Of a stretch of 64,000 nt of DNA, positions 26,338 to 35,876 are shown piece after piece. Position 1 is the first letter of the stretch. Every line of letters starts with the position of its first letter. Source of the stretch: Pseudoscardovia suis (GTDB lineage: Bacteria; Actinomycetota; Actinomycetes; Actinomycetales; Bifidobacteriaceae); contig NZ_PGFC01000003.1 of assembly GCF_002797875.1 (NCBI RefSeq), positions 186,001 through 250,000 on the forward strand. The letters are read 5' to 3'. Made by a program: the position numbers and the translations under genes. The notes under the pieces are model-generated. The model made no database searches. It had not been told where the DNA came from and saw only the letters and a program-made list of their open reading frames with translations.

Positions 26338-27189
26338 TTATTCCTTGCCCACCCAAGGCGTGACAAGCTTGGTGATGAGCACGATGAGGCCGTCAAGCAA
26401 TAGCGCGGCCACGCCAATCACGAGGATGCACGCGATGGTGAGCGGAGTATTGAGTTCGGTACCCGAAAGGTATGCCAGGGCGCCGATGCCGGGGATGCCG
26501 TTGTTGAGCTCGGCAGCCACCACGGTCGTCCACGCGAAACCGACACCCAGACGAATGCCGTTCATAATCGAAGGAAGGGAGCTAGGAAAGACAACGTGCA
26601 CAAAGGCCTGTCCCTTTGATGCACCTAAGGCATACGCGGAATTGACGCGATCCCTGGCAACCGCATCCACGCCTTCGATTGTCGCCAGCACGATGGTGGG
26701 GAACGCCGCGAGAAATAGCAGCCAGATTTTCGTCGTGTCGCCGATGCCGAACCACACGATCAGCAAACCGATGTAACCCAGCGGTGGCAATGCACGGATG
26801 AAATTGATGTATGGCAGGAAGATCCGACGTGCCCATGGCGCATACGCCAGGCCGAATCCGCCAAGCACGCCCACGATGATTGCGAAAGCCAGCCCCACGC
26901 CAATGCGCTCGAGGCTCATGAGCAGATGCTGCCACATGAAGTACTGCTGTTCGCCGCACACGATGCGACTTGACCCCGAGGAGATCGCATGACAGTTGTT
27001 GGCTTCCACAAAGGCACCCGCCACTTGTGCCGGGGACGGCAGATACAGCGGATTGACAAGTCCTGCTGCGGTGACTGCCCACCATAGCGCGAGGATGAGC
27101 ACCAATGATGCGAATCCCTGGAAGATTTTCGAAGACATGAATTCCCGCACACGTGCATGCACTCGTGCACCATTGGGACTTTCCCTCAT
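26338..27189 (-). CDS. tauC: Taurine/sulfonate ABC transporter permease
   Basis: 283 residues from the ATG at 27189, chosen because AAGGAGG lies 5 nt upstream and the resulting length matches TauC/SsuC (260-280). The frame is open 57 codons further, to an ATG (27354) or GTG (27360) touching the upstream stop codon with GGGG upstream, so a longer form is possible. About six transmembrane helices are seen, starting FASLVLILALWWAVTAAGL. The EAA-loop region that contacts the ATPase is YALGASKGQAFVHVVFPSSLPSIMNGIRLGVG. Confidence 0.87.
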   Translation of the reverse strand: MRESPNGARVHARVREFMSSKIFQGFASLVLILALWWAVTAAGLVNPLYLPSPAQVAGAFVEANNCHAISSGSSRIVCGEQQYFMWQHLLMSLERIGVGLAFAIIVGVLGGFGLAYAPWARRIFLPYINFIRALPPLGYIGLLIVWFGIGDTTKIWLLFLAAFPTIVLATIEGVDAVARDRVNSAYALGASKGQAFVHVVFPSSLPSIMNGIRLGVGFAWTTVVAAELNNGIPGIGALAYLSGTELNTPLTIACILVIGVAALLLDGLIVLITKLVTPWVGKE

Positions 27190-27356
27190 GGCATCCTCCT
27201 TGGTCCGTGCTTCTCTTGCCTGCCGTACACTCAAATGCCGTTGCGCTCTCCGCCTGCCCGTGGAACCAACGGCGGAGGCGTCCGATTCTTGGGGCGATTC
27301 CATCGAAAGCTCCCGGGAAAGAATGGGCTGCGCAATATCTGATGGCGTTGTCATGG

Positions 27357-28574
27357 TCACATCCCCTTTCCTTCACCAGCGCAAGCCAGCGCATCCTCAC
27401 GGCGACGGGACTGCAAAGAGCCTTCGGAAACCGTGCATCCATCGCGCGGATCGCGCAAAGCGAGATCTCGATACATTTCTTCGAGCATCGCATCGGTGAT
27501 TTCAACCGGGTTGTTATACAGATTCGGGTGGCGGCTGATGCGCACCAGGTCGGCGATGTCATCGTCATCGAGATTCAAGTCAGCCAAACCGCAGCGCAAC
27601 CCAATGCGCACCTTGAGTTCGTGAATGGCATCCGCCATTGCCGATACGCTGCCGAACCCCAGGGATTGGGCGAGGTCGCGCACCCGTCCATCGGCTGCAT
27701 CCGCATTGATCCTGGCGAAGTAGTCGAGCGTCACGCCGCACGCTTCGCCATGGGCAATGCCATAGAGGTTCGTCAATGGGAAGGAGCAGGCGTGCGATGA
27801 TGTGGTTTTGGGAAGCGTGAAGGCAAGTCCTGCGATCACTGACGCCTCGCACATCTTCGCCCTGGCTTGGGCATTGAGCGGTTCAGCATATGCCAGGGGA
27901 AGCCACTGGAACACCAGCCTCGCGGCATGCACCGCCAGCGCATCGCAGATCGGCTGGTGTCCTTTGCTCCAATATCCCTCGATTGCTTGGCTCAGCACGT
28001 CCATGCCACAGCTTGCGGTCACATGCGGCGGCATGCTGTAGGTGAGTTCCGGATCGACTATTGCAATCGCAGGATAGAAAACATCCGAATTGATGGGTGC
28101 CTTGCGGCCTTCTGCGCGGTTGGTGAGCACGGACACGCATGTGACTTCGCTCCCGGTGCCGGCGGTGGTCGGTGCCGCAATAAGAGGCAGATGCTTGGGC
28201 GGCACAGGCACCCCGGTGCCATGGTATGCCGTGATGGTTCCTCCGCTGGCGCCTATCGCAGCGGCGGCCTTGGCGAGGTCCATGGCACTTCCGCCGCCCA
28301 TCGCCACAACGGAATCAATGCCCTTGGCTTGTATCAGTCGCGCGCAGGCATCCACTTGCGTAACATCCGGGTTTGGTGAGAAATCACTGAACACCTCAGT
28401 TATCACGCCATCGCTCTGATCAATGAGACGCTGCGCCGTTCCATCGTCAACAAAGTGGCGTGATGTCACGAGCAGACACGTGGTGCCTCCGAGAGAGCGG
28501 ATGGCTTCAGCCAGTTCGGCGATGCGCCCCGCCCCGAAGCGAATGGCAACCGGTTCGTCGTAATCCCATATCAT
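27357..28574 (-). CDS. Iron-type alcohol dehydrogenase, probable sulfoacetaldehyde reductase
   Basis: 405 residues. Group III (Fe-dependent) alcohol dehydrogenase: NAD(P) site VVAMGGGSAMDLAKAA and PTTAGTGSEVT, metal region GMDVLSQAIEGYW, then SSHACSFPLTNLYGIAHGEAC. The metal ligands would be Asp, Gln (in place of the usual His), His and His, and the usual catalytic His of HxxxH is Phe. Such changes occur in aldehyde-reductase subfamilies of these enzymes. Between the taurine aminotransferase (30 bp upstream) and the taurine permease, the likely reaction is sulfoacetaldehyde plus NAD(P)H to isethionate. The last ~25 residues are a charged extension. Confidence 0.75.
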   Translation of the reverse strand: MIWDYDEPVAIRFGAGRIAELAEAIRSLGGTTCLLVTSRHFVDDGTAQRLIDQSDGVITEVFSDFSPNPDVTQVDACARLIQAKGIDSVVAMGGGSAMDLAKAAAAIGASGGTITAYHGTGVPVPPKHLPLIAAPTTAGTGSEVTCVSVLTNRAEGRKAPINSDVFYPAIAIVDPELTYSMPPHVTASCGMDVLSQAIEGYWSKGHQPICDALAVHAARLVFQWLPLAYAEPLNAQARAKMCEASVIAGLAFTLPKTTSSHACSFPLTNLYGIAHGEACGVTLDYFARINADAADGRVRDLAQSLGFGSVSAMADAIHELKVRIGLRCGLADLNLDDDDIADLVRISRHPNLYNNPVEITDAMLEEMYRDLALRDPRDGCTVSEGSLQSRRREDALACAGEGKGM

Positions 28575-28603
28575 GATCGTTCCTTCGCATGTGATTCCCT
28601 GTA

Positions 28604-30052
28604 TCAGTCGCAGTAGGTCTCGTCAACCCAGGTGAGCACTTCGTCAAGCTTGGGGAGTTCCTCCTCAAGCTGTTGTGCCGTGATGGTGAGCGGCGGGCAG
28701 ATGTTGATGTTCGATTCACGTCCGAATGTGGCGAATCCACGCTTCATCAACTGCGCCATGATGGATGGCATAACGCTGTGAGCATCGTGATAGGGAGCCA
28801 TGAGGGTGCGATTCGCCTTGTTCTTGACGATCGTGAGCGCCGAGAACAATCCGATGCATCTGGCCTCGCCCACGCACTTGTGCTTGGCTGCCATCTCTTC
28901 GAGGAAGGGCTTGAGGACCGCCTCCATCTGCTTGACGTGGCCGGGAATGTCATGCTCGAGGTAATACGAAACGGCGGCGACTCCGGCGGCGCAGGCAAGC
29001 GTGTGACCGGAATATGTCAAGCCGCATTGGAGCACATGGTCGGTGAAGTATTCGCTGATGGCGCGGCTCACGATGACGCCGCCCAACGGCACGTAACCGC
29101 AGGTGACGCCCTTGGCGAAGGTGATCATGTCAGGCACCATGTCGAAATTCTGCCAAGCGAACATCGTGCCCGTGCGGGCGAAGCCTGCCATCACCTCGTC
29201 GCAGATCAGGAGGATTCCGTACTTGTCGCATAGAGCGCGCACGCCCTCCATGTATCCTTCGGGCGGCAAGATCACGCCATTGGCACCCACGATGCTTTCC
29301 ATGAGAATCGCGGCGACGGAATCCGGCCCCTCGTATTGCAACTGTTCGTCGAGCCGATGCAGGTATTCCGCAGTTGCTCGAGCATCGTCGACTCCTCGCA
29401 CATAACCGTCCTCATACATATTGGGGTTCATGAAGTGCACGAAGCCTGGGGCGGAACCTCCAATCTCGGTTGCGAAACGTCGCCAATCCCCCGATGCATT
29501 CGACGCACCGATCGTGGAACCGTGGTAGCTGCGGTAACAGCTGAAAATCTTCGGCCTTCCCGTGACCATGCGCGCCATCTTGATGGCGTTTTCATTTGAA
29601 TCGGCGCCTCCGTTGGTGAAAAACACTCGCTGGAAGTGGTCAGCGCCGGCAATGTCAACGAGCATCTTGGCAAGCCGTGACTTGGGGTCGGTGGCGTATG
29701 CCGGCGACATGAAGCACATCACATCCGCCTGGCGCTTGATGGCGTCGGTGATTTGCGGCAGCTCATGGCCAAGGTTGGAGCAGACGAGCAGCGACGACAT
29801 GTCGGTGTAGCGGTTTCCGGCATAGTCCCAAAAGTAAATGCCTTGTGCATGGCTGATGGCAGTGACCGGCTCGCCCTGCTTGTGCCAGGACTGCATGACG
29901 TATTCGCGATGCATGGCTTCAATCTGACTGCCGCTCAACGAAGCATGAGCGGTCTCCACAGCCGATTGTGCTGCGGCTGAATCCGTTGCGTAATCCGCAT
30001 CCTGATTGATGGGAGCAGAAGCATCGAGCGCGATATCCGTGAGGGTGGTCAT
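28604..30052 (-). CDS. toa: Taurine aminotransferase, probably taurine:2-oxoglutarate (class III, PLP)
   Basis: 482 residues; ATG at 30052 with AAAGG 6 nt upstream. Fold type I class III aminotransferase: FFTNGGADSNENAIKMAR, the PLP-stacking YRSYHGSTIGAS, LLICDEVMAGFARTG (Asp285) and Schiff-base Lys314 in ITFAKGVTCGYVPLGG. The first ~38 residues are an Ala/Asp-rich extension. From memory, the characterised Bifidobacterium kashiwanohense taurine:2-oxoglutarate aminotransferase uses Trp21 and Arg156 for the sulfonate. Here Trp56 (MQSWHKQGE) and Arg191 (GDWRRF) are both displaced by 35, as expected for the same enzyme with a longer N terminus. It makes sulfoacetaldehyde and glutamate, feeding nitrogen into the cell. 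Confidence 0.82.
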   Translation of the reverse strand: MTTLTDIALDASAPINQDADYATDSAAAQSAVETAHASLSGSQIEAMHREYVMQSWHKQGEPVTAISHAQGIYFWDYAGNRYTDMSSLLVCSNLGHELPQITDAIKRQADVMCFMSPAYATDPKSRLAKMLVDIAGADHFQRVFFTNGGADSNENAIKMARMVTGRPKIFSCYRSYHGSTIGASNASGDWRRFATEIGGSAPGFVHFMNPNMYEDGYVRGVDDARATAEYLHRLDEQLQYEGPDSVAAILMESIVGANGVILPPEGYMEGVRALCDKYGILLICDEVMAGFARTGTMFAWQNFDMVPDMITFAKGVTCGYVPLGGVIVSRAISEYFTDHVLQCGLTYSGHTLACAAGVAAVSYYLEHDIPGHVKQMEAVLKPFLEEMAAKHKCVGEARCIGLFSALTIVKNKANRTLMAPYHDAHSVMPSIMAQLMKRGFATFGRESNINICPPLTITAQQLEEELPKLDEVLTWVDETYCD

Positions 30053-30325
30053 GGCAGACCTTTCTGTTTGTACGAATCGCTCGGCAATTGTGATGATGTG
30101 TCGAAAAACGGCAAGGCTTCGCCCTGCCTGCCGGCCATTCGGGAAGAAATCATGGGATTGATCCATGCCAGTAATTACGCACGGACCAATGTGTTGTGAA
30201 ACGAGGAACGGGATGAATCCTTGTGGGATTGTTCCTTCGTGATGCTTTCAGTGTAAGAATCCGCGGACCGCCCGGCAAGGCGCCGAAACCCAAAGCTTGT
30301 TGTGCCCCAGCACAAGGCAAAGCCG
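30053..30325 (-). promoter_or_regulatory. Probable promoter region of the taurine operon
   Basis: 273 bp between the PucR gene and the aminotransferase gene, without a convincing gene. It is the only long gap before the catabolic and transport genes, so an inducible promoter is expected here. No specific -10/-35 or operator is assigned. Confidence 0.35.
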
Positions 30326-31528
30326 TCAGGGAGCAGCGGAGCGGCTCCCTTGATATCCCTCATTACCAAGACGCATGCATTGCAATATTTCATCGACCTG
30401 CAAACCTATTGAGAGGAATTCACGCACGCTGTATGTGCCGAGGTCCACTCCCAGAACGGTCTCGATTTTGCCCAGCTTGTAGTTGACGGTATTGCGGTGC
30501 ACGAACATCGATTCGGCGGTTTCCTTGACGCTGCCGTTGAACTTCAGATATGTGCGCAGCGTGTCAACCAAGTCAGAATCATGGGCTTTGTCATAGTTCA
30601 CCAACGGGGCGATGCTATCGGCATAATAATCGTCAAGAATCGAGACGTCCTCCACCCCGAGCAGTATCTTGTCCACGCCGGATTCGTCATACAACGCAGG
30701 GACGGCACCGTTGCCCCGCAGGAATTGCAACCGTTCAAGACGCATGGCCTGGCCACAGCTCTTGCGGATGCATCGCGCGCTCTTCGTCACCTTGCCTACG
30801 CCCACGAACACTCGGTCTGTGTCCACTCCCCTTGCACGTGCGGCATTCAGTATCGCCATGACCATGTCACGCACCACGACGGACCCGCATTGCGCGAAAA
30901 CGATGACGAGCCTGCCATTCAACTCAAGCATGGCGGCCTTCCATCCATTCTGCGCAATGCATAGATCCACCACGCTTTCCAGGCACGATCGTGTCGTCTT
31001 GTCATGCGCCTCAAGCGCCGCAACGCAGTAGTTCCATCCCCTGTTAAACCCGCTTTGCTCAAGGTAATCGAGATACATTTCCTCGCGGTCCGGGCATTCG
31101 ATGGCATTACGCAACGCAGCAGCCAGCTCCATGTTGTGTTTCTCCGACATGGTGATCGCCAGGGAAAACACATGCATGATCTGAGCCATGTGCACACTCC
31201 ACGGCACACGGAACAACGGCAGGTCATGGTCATTGCAGAAGCGAACCGTCTCTGGACTGATTTGATGAATGTATGGACCGATATTCACCACGAAGCCACT
31301 GGCATCGTTGCTATACACGCTTTTGACCAACCCGCACAGGTCCTCCTGCGTTTGCAAACCTATGCCTGTGGCAAAAGCGATCTCTTGCCCTTCCAAAAAA
31401 TTCGCGATCTCCTGATTCTCAACCATGTGCACCCATCGCACCGGACGCCCCAATCCGTTGCGGCCGGCAATGAGCTCCATGCCATAGTCTTTCACCCGTT
31501 CGCACAGGTCACGCAGCAATACAGCCAT
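30326..31528 (-). CDS. PucR-family transcriptional regulator
   Basis: 400 residues. The N-terminal PucR sensing domain begins MAVLLRDLCERVKDYGMELIAG and includes RWVHMVENQEIANFLEGQEIAFATG. A GGDEF-like CdaR middle region follows (residues ~150-290). The C-terminal helix-turn-helix is LRTYLKFNGSVKETAESMFVHRNTVNYKLGKIE. PucR/CdaR-type regulators activate purine, sugar-acid or nitrogen-compound catabolism in response to the substrate. Lying between tauE and the aminotransferase gene on the same strand, it is the natural candidate to sense taurine or sulfoacetaldehyde. Confidence 0.85.
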   Translation of the reverse strand: MAVLLRDLCERVKDYGMELIAGRNGLGRPVRWVHMVENQEIANFLEGQEIAFATGIGLQTQEDLCGLVKSVYSNDASGFVVNIGPYIHQISPETVRFCNDHDLPLFRVPWSVHMAQIMHVFSLAITMSEKHNMELAAALRNAIECPDREEMYLDYLEQSGFNRGWNYCVAALEAHDKTTRSCLESVVDLCIAQNGWKAAMLELNGRLVIVFAQCGSVVVRDMVMAILNAARARGVDTDRVFVGVGKVTKSARCIRKSCGQAMRLERLQFLRGNGAVPALYDESGVDKILLGVEDVSILDDYYADSIAPLVNYDKAHDSDLVDTLRTYLKFNGSVKETAESMFVHRNTVNYKLGKIETVLGVDLGTYSVREFLSIGLQVDEILQCMRLGNEGYQGSRSAAP

Positions 31529-31561
31529 CCCTCATCCTCTCTTCCTCTCTCCGCTGGAATT

Positions 31562-32311
31562 TCATATCGCAATGGACGCTCCCGACACCAAGAGCAAGGC
31601 ATACGACAACCGAAGGAATCCTTGCTGGCTGATGCGCCGAGCGAGCCAGCTGCCCAGTGCGATGGCGAGCGCCAATGCCGGCAATCCCAGTCCGGTGAGC
31701 ATCAACGCATGGGATGTGACCTGTCCCGAGGCGATCTGAGTGATGAGCAGCACCGAATTGAGGGCGACCCATACACTTGCGACTGTTGCGCGAAATTCAT
31801 CCTTTCCCGGTATCATCGCCGCCGCATACACCGCAAGAAGGGCTCCGCCGGAGACGAACATCCCATGCATCACGCCTGCGGCAAGCAAAATCAGCACCAT
31901 GAGAACCTGCGGAAGTCTGCCTTGCACCGGATGCACAAGGTTGATGATGGCTATGAGCATGATCACCACGCCGTAGCACCGTTGCAACGGACGCGCCGGG
32001 CACACCGCATATAACGCGTAGCCGGCGACCATGCCCACTGCCATAAAAACGAGAATGCGCGCCAATTCACGCCACTTGATGAACCTCCTGCCGGCAACCG
32101 CCAGCCACAGGCACGAAACAAGCGCCATGATTCCAAGCACTACCTTGGCCTCATTCGCGCCAATCAACAGAATGGAAAACGGCATGGCGAGCACCGTTCC
32201 GGCGAATCCGGTGATTGCTTGGACCGTATTGGCAACGAACAGCACGACAAGAAACAATGCGTCTCGCACGGTTGCAGGCATTGGCGCCCCTCCTATTCCT
32301 ATTCCCAGCAA
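31562..32311 (-). CDS. tauE: TauE/SafE-family sulfonate/sulfite exporter
   Basis: 249 residues, about eight hydrophobic helices (LFLVVLFVANTVQAITGFAGT, IVLGIMALVSCLWLAV-type, ILVFMAVGMVAGYALYAV and others), with the family motif ITGFAGTVLAMPF near the N terminus and its second-half counterpart GVMHGMFVSGGALLAVY. DUF81/TauE proteins export sulfonates or sulfite. In this locus the product to be exported is predicted to be isethionate. It is encoded 33 bp before the PucR gene on the same strand. Confidence 0.82.
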   Translation of the reverse strand: MLGIGIGGAPMPATVRDALFLVVLFVANTVQAITGFAGTVLAMPFSILLIGANEAKVVLGIMALVSCLWLAVAGRRFIKWRELARILVFMAVGMVAGYALYAVCPARPLQRCYGVVIMLIAIINLVHPVQGRLPQVLMVLILLAAGVMHGMFVSGGALLAVYAAAMIPGKDEFRATVASVWVALNSVLLITQIASGQVTSHALMLTGLGLPALALAIALGSWLARRISQQGFLRLSYALLLVSGASIAI

Positions 32312-32393
32312 TGGTCTTGTGCCATGGCACGAATGTTCGCAAGCATAGGAACGCGCGAATCAGTCCGGGTTTCGACGGCGTTACAAATAAAAA

Positions 32394-32423
32394 CAGCCCG
32401 CTCCAGAAAACTGGAACGGGCTG
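32394..32423 (-). terminator. Terminator of metQNI
   Basis: CAGCCCGCTCCAG and CTGGAACGGGCTG form a 13-bp stem with one wobble and an AAAA loop. On the minus strand it is followed by TTTTTATTTG. It lies 100 bp past the metI stop. Confidence 0.88.
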
Positions 32424-32522
32424 CGAACGCGGCAGTAATAACTCTCTGTGCCTCAGTGCCTCAGCGGAATCGACCGTCAGCACCTCAGCGCCCAAGCATC
32501 TCACCGCCTCTGTTCATCAATC

Positions 32523-33179
32523 TCAGTGCGTCAATGCCTTGGCGCGCCGGTTGCCGAACCATTGGATGACCTGCACGATGACGATGAGGATCACCACGAT
32601 GACGGCAAGCACACCGGTTTCGTAACGGTTGTAGCCATACTGGATGGCCATGTCACCGATGCCGCCGGCGCCGATGGTGCCGACCATCGCGGAGCTTCCG
32701 ATGAGCGTGATGACCATGATGACGATGCCACGCACCAGCGAAGGCCTGGCCTGCGGATACACCGCGCCCCACAGGATCTGCGGCACGGTGGCGCCGGTGG
32801 AGACGCTCGCCTCGACGATTCCCGGATCTACCTCAGAGAATGAGCTTTCCGAAAGACGGGCGAAATACGGCACCGCCGCGACACTCAACGCAATCGCACC
32901 ACCGCTCGGGGTGTAAGGATCAGTCAGGAAGAACTGCACGACCGGGATGAGCACGACAAGCAAAATCAGGAACGGCAGGGAGCGAATGGCGTTGACGATG
33001 AAGCCCACGATCGCGTTCACCACGCGGTTGGGGCACAGCAGCCTGTTTTCCGTCAAATACAGCAGCACTCCAACGAGTCCGCCGAGCACCACGCCCACGA
33101 CTGCGGAAATCACCACCATGTACAGCGTCTCCAACAACGCTTGGGGAAGATGGCTTTGAAGAATCTGCCATGTGGACAT
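32523..33179 (-). CDS. metI: Methionine ABC transporter permease MetI
   Basis: 218 residues, five or so transmembrane helices. MetI features include LPQALLETLYMVVISAVVGVVLGGLVGVLL, FIVNAIRSLPFLILLV and the EAA loop EASVSTGATVPQILWGAVYPQARPSLVRG. The ATG overlaps the metN stop by one base (TGATG), typical of coupled MetN-MetI pairs. The system imports D/L-methionine. It is the last gene of the operon, followed by a strong terminator. Confidence 0.93.
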   Translation of the reverse strand: MSTWQILQSHLPQALLETLYMVVISAVVGVVLGGLVGVLLYLTENRLLCPNRVVNAIVGFIVNAIRSLPFLILLVVLIPVVQFFLTDPYTPSGGAIALSVAAVPYFARLSESSFSEVDPGIVEASVSTGATVPQILWGAVYPQARPSLVRGIVIMVITLIGSSAMVGTIGAGGIGDMAIQYGYNRYETGVLAVIVVILIVIVQVIQWFGNRRAKALTH

Positions 33180-34354
33180 CAGCGTGCCTCCTCTTTCGTC
33201 TGCTCATTTTGTGCCTGCTGCGCTTCTGCCTGTGCCTGCTGGGCCTGCGACTGCTGCGACGAAGCGTTCACACCGCCGACCTGCGCATCGGCGGCTGCAT
33301 CAATGGCTTGCGTGGTCGTGGCGCCTGCCGCGATCTTCGCACGGTCAAGCACATGGAATTCCAACACTTTGGACTTCAGATCCGCCAGCGCCTGCCGAAC
33401 CGCGCCATCCTCACCGGAAATCAGCACGATGAGCACGCCGATCGGACGCGTGCCGAAGTATTCCACATTGCCGTGCAGCACGTTGATGCTCACGCCGCGG
33501 CGCACCGCCACGTCGCTGATCAGCGGTTCGAGCGCGTCATCGCCGCGATAGGTCAGCTGCACGAGCTCGCCCGCCGGCAAGGATTCAATGAGCTGCGGCG
33601 GCAGGGAAATGCCCAGGAAGCGTCCCACGAGCGACTTCGTAGTGGGGTGCTTCGGCGCGCTGAACACGTCGAAGGTCTCGCCCTGCTCCACGATGACGCC
33701 CTGCTCCATCACTGCCACATGGTCGAACACCTGCTTGGCGACTTCCAGCTGGTGGGTGATGAACACGATGGTGATCTTGAGTTCGCGGTTGATGCGCTTG
33801 AGCAGCGCGAGGATATCCTCGGTGGTCTCAAGGTCGAGTGCGCTCGTCGCCTCGTCGCACAGCAAGATCTTGGGCTCGTTGGCGAGCGCGCGTGCGATGG
33901 CGACGCGCTGCTTCTGCCCGCCCGACAGCCCGGAGGGATAGCTGTCCACCCTGTCTTCGAGCCCGACGAGCCGCAGCAGTTCGACGGTGCGGTCGTGCCA
34001 TTGGTCGCGTTTCCATCCACCGGCCTTGAGCGCGAACTGGATGTTCTGGCCTACGGTAAGGTTGCCCACGAGGTTGAAGCTTTGGAACACGAAGCCGATT
34101 TTGCGTCGCAGTTCGCGCAGCTTGGCGCCCGTCGCCTGCGTCACATCCTCGCCGTCAATCAGCACATGGCCTTGGGTGGGGCGTTCCAGCAAGTTGATTG
34201 TGCGTACGAGCGTGCTTTTGCCAGCGCCGGAGTATCCGACGATGCCGAAGATCTCTCCGTCGAGCGCCAGGAGGTTCACTCCTTTGACGGCTTCGACGGT
34301 TTTGCCGCCTTCGTGGAACGTGACGTGGATGTCACGCAATTCAATGGTGCTCAT
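33179..34354 (-). CDS. metN: Methionine ABC transporter ATPase MetN
   Basis: 391 residues. Walker [22 protein letters not shown]-loop [12 protein letters not shown], signature [16 protein letters not shown], Walker [13 protein letters not shown], switch His in [18 protein letters not shown]-terminal NIL regulatory domain (residues ~260-345, [32 protein letters not shown]) mediates methionine inhibition. The last ~30 residues are a Gln/Ala-rich tail ([20 protein letters not shown]) not normal for MetN. Confidence 0.93.
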   Translation of the reverse strand: MSTIELRDIHVTFHEGGKTVEAVKGVNLLALDGEIFGIVGYSGAGKSTLVRTINLLERPTQGHVLIDGEDVTQATGAKLRELRRKIGFVFQSFNLVGNLTVGQNIQFALKAGGWKRDQWHDRTVELLRLVGLEDRVDSYPSGLSGGQKQRVAIARALANEPKILLCDEATSALDLETTEDILALLKRINRELKITIVFITHQLEVAKQVFDHVAVMEQGVIVEQGETFDVFSAPKHPTTKSLVGRFLGISLPPQLIESLPAGELVQLTYRGDDALEPLISDVAVRRGVSINVLHGNVEYFGTRPIGVLIVLISGEDGAVRQALADLKSKVLEFHVLDRAKIAAGATTTQAIDAAADAQVGGVNASSQQSQAQQAQAEAQQAQNEQTKEEAR

Positions 34355-34463
34355 TGTTCCTCCTGTCAGGGAACGTTGTCAGAGAAACAACGCCGGCCAG
34401 CGGTTTCCCACGGCCGGCGTAAGAATCAGGTGGATGATGCGGCGAACCTATCGTCCGTCACTC

Positions 34464-35471
34464 TCATTTGGACGAGGAGCTGGATTCCTTGTCTTCCGAA
34501 GAAGAAGCAGACTCCGTTGCGGAAGCGGATGCGCTGGAGCTTGCGGACTCCGTGGCGGATGCGCTCGAGGAGGAATCGCTCGACGCGTCGTCACCCCATG
34601 CGGAGGGCTTGCCGAAGCTGGCGAAGCGGCTGTTGGCGATGGCGTCCTTGAACTCCTGGCTGACGAGCAGGTCCTTGACCTTGGTGGCGAAATCGGTGTT
34701 CACGTCGCTGGTGCGCACCACGAACACTTCCATCACGCCTTCGGTCTGGTCTTCAAGGGCGAGCGCGGATTCCGGATCGAGGTTGGCGTCCCACGCGTAG
34801 TTGCCAGGAACGAGGCTGAAGTCCACGGTGTCGAGCGAACGGGCGAGCTGTGCGGCGTCCATGGTCTTGATCTGCAGGTTCTTGGGGTTGCTGGTGATGT
34901 CATCCACCGTTGCCTTCGTAGCGTCGGTGTCACCGCTGAGCTCCACGAGGCCCGCTTGGCGCAGCACGTCGAGCGAACGGGCGAGGTTCGAAGCGTCGGA
35001 CGAAACGGAGACGGTGGCGCCGTCAGGGATTTCGTCAACGGACTTGTACTTGTTGGAGTAAATGCCCAGGCCGAGCGTCGGGGTCTGGCCCAGGGACGTC
35101 AGGTCGAGGTTGTTGTCGGAGGTGAACTTCTTCAGATAGTTGCCATGCTGGAACAGGTTGGCGTCGATGCTGCCGGATGCGAGCGCCTTGTTGGGCTGCA
35201 CGTAATCGGTGAATTCCTGGGTCGTCAGCTCATAGCCCTTGTCCTTGAGGAGCGGGGCGATGACTTCCTTGACCATGTCGCCGTAAGGTCCAGGGCACAC
35301 GCCGACGGTGATCTGCGTGGTGGAGCTGCCGTCCGCCTTCTGCAGCTTGTCGGAGGCGTTGGCCTTCGAGCCGCATGCCGCGAACGAACCGAGAAGCGTT
35401 GCCGCTGCGAGAACCGCGGCAAGCGTCCTGCCTGCCTTCGAGGACCTGATCGTGGAAAATGAGAGGGCCAT
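34464..35471 (-). CDS. metQ: Methionine-binding lipoprotein MetQ (NlpA family)
   Basis: 335 residues with a lipoprotein signal (LLGSFAAC, Cys33). NlpA/MetQ signatures are ITVGVCPGPYGDMVKEVIAPLLKDKGYEL, FTDYVQPNKALASGSIDANLFQHG and FSLVPGNYAWDANLDPES. It captures methionine outside the membrane for MetNI. The last ~45 residues are a Ser/Ala/Glu repeat (SASATESASSSASASATESA) that is extra to the family and encoded by short DNA repeats. First gene of metQ-metN-metI. Confidence 0.93.
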   Translation of the reverse strand: MALSFSTIRSSKAGRTLAAVLAAATLLGSFAACGSKANASDKLQKADGSSTTQITVGVCPGPYGDMVKEVIAPLLKDKGYELTTQEFTDYVQPNKALASGSIDANLFQHGNYLKKFTSDNNLDLTSLGQTPTLGLGIYSNKYKSVDEIPDGATVSVSSDASNLARSLDVLRQAGLVELSGDTDATKATVDDITSNPKNLQIKTMDAAQLARSLDTVDFSLVPGNYAWDANLDPESALALEDQTEGVMEVFVVRTSDVNTDFATKVKDLLVSQEFKDAIANSRFASFGKPSAWGDDASSDSSSSASATESASSSASASATESASSSEDKESSSSSK

Positions 35472-35876
35472 TCTTTTCTCCTACTTGTCTGTGTCTTTCC
35501 GGGTGTTTCGAAATCCGTGGCCGACGCCAGTGCCGCTACCGTGGCATCAGCATTCTCAACCGGCGTGCACACCCCTGTGATTGACTGTGCGTTTCTTCTG
35601 ATGACTCACCATGCTGTTGTGAGGTGATGTTTTTTACAGTATCGATGTGCCATATGCCACACGCGCCGGTTGTTATCGGGGTTGCTTATTGCGCCCTCAA
35701 GCCGCTATCAGATGGGCTTATCGCGCGTTATCAGCCAGATTGCCAACGCGTCAAACCGCTACCAAGCGAAGAGCAAGTTCCGTAAAAACTCGGCTCTGCT
35801 GCCCTCCCCAGTAGCAGCGTCACCAGCGGCTTCGGCCCAGCATGGTCTGGCTGCTGCCCTTCCGCCGTGGCGTCTG
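35472..35876. other. Gene-free region upstream of metQ
   Basis: 405 bp between metQ and the small membrane protein gene. It should hold the metQNI promoter. A small CTCAC/GTGAG hairpin with 9-nt loop lies near 35605. I looked for, and did not find, the conserved core of a SAM riboswitch. No gene is seen. Confidence 0.4.

Noticed and set aside
27190-27360. Long N-terminal extension of TauC
   Set aside because: Strong ribosome site before the internal ATG and normal permease length favour the shorter start.
33170-35462. Two long plus-strand frames opposite metN and metQ
   Set aside because: The minus-strand genes have complete Walker and lipobox motifs; the plus-strand products do not look like proteins.
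35472-35876. SAM riboswitch upstream of metQ
   Set aside because: No conserved SAM-I/II core pattern seen; only a small hairpin.
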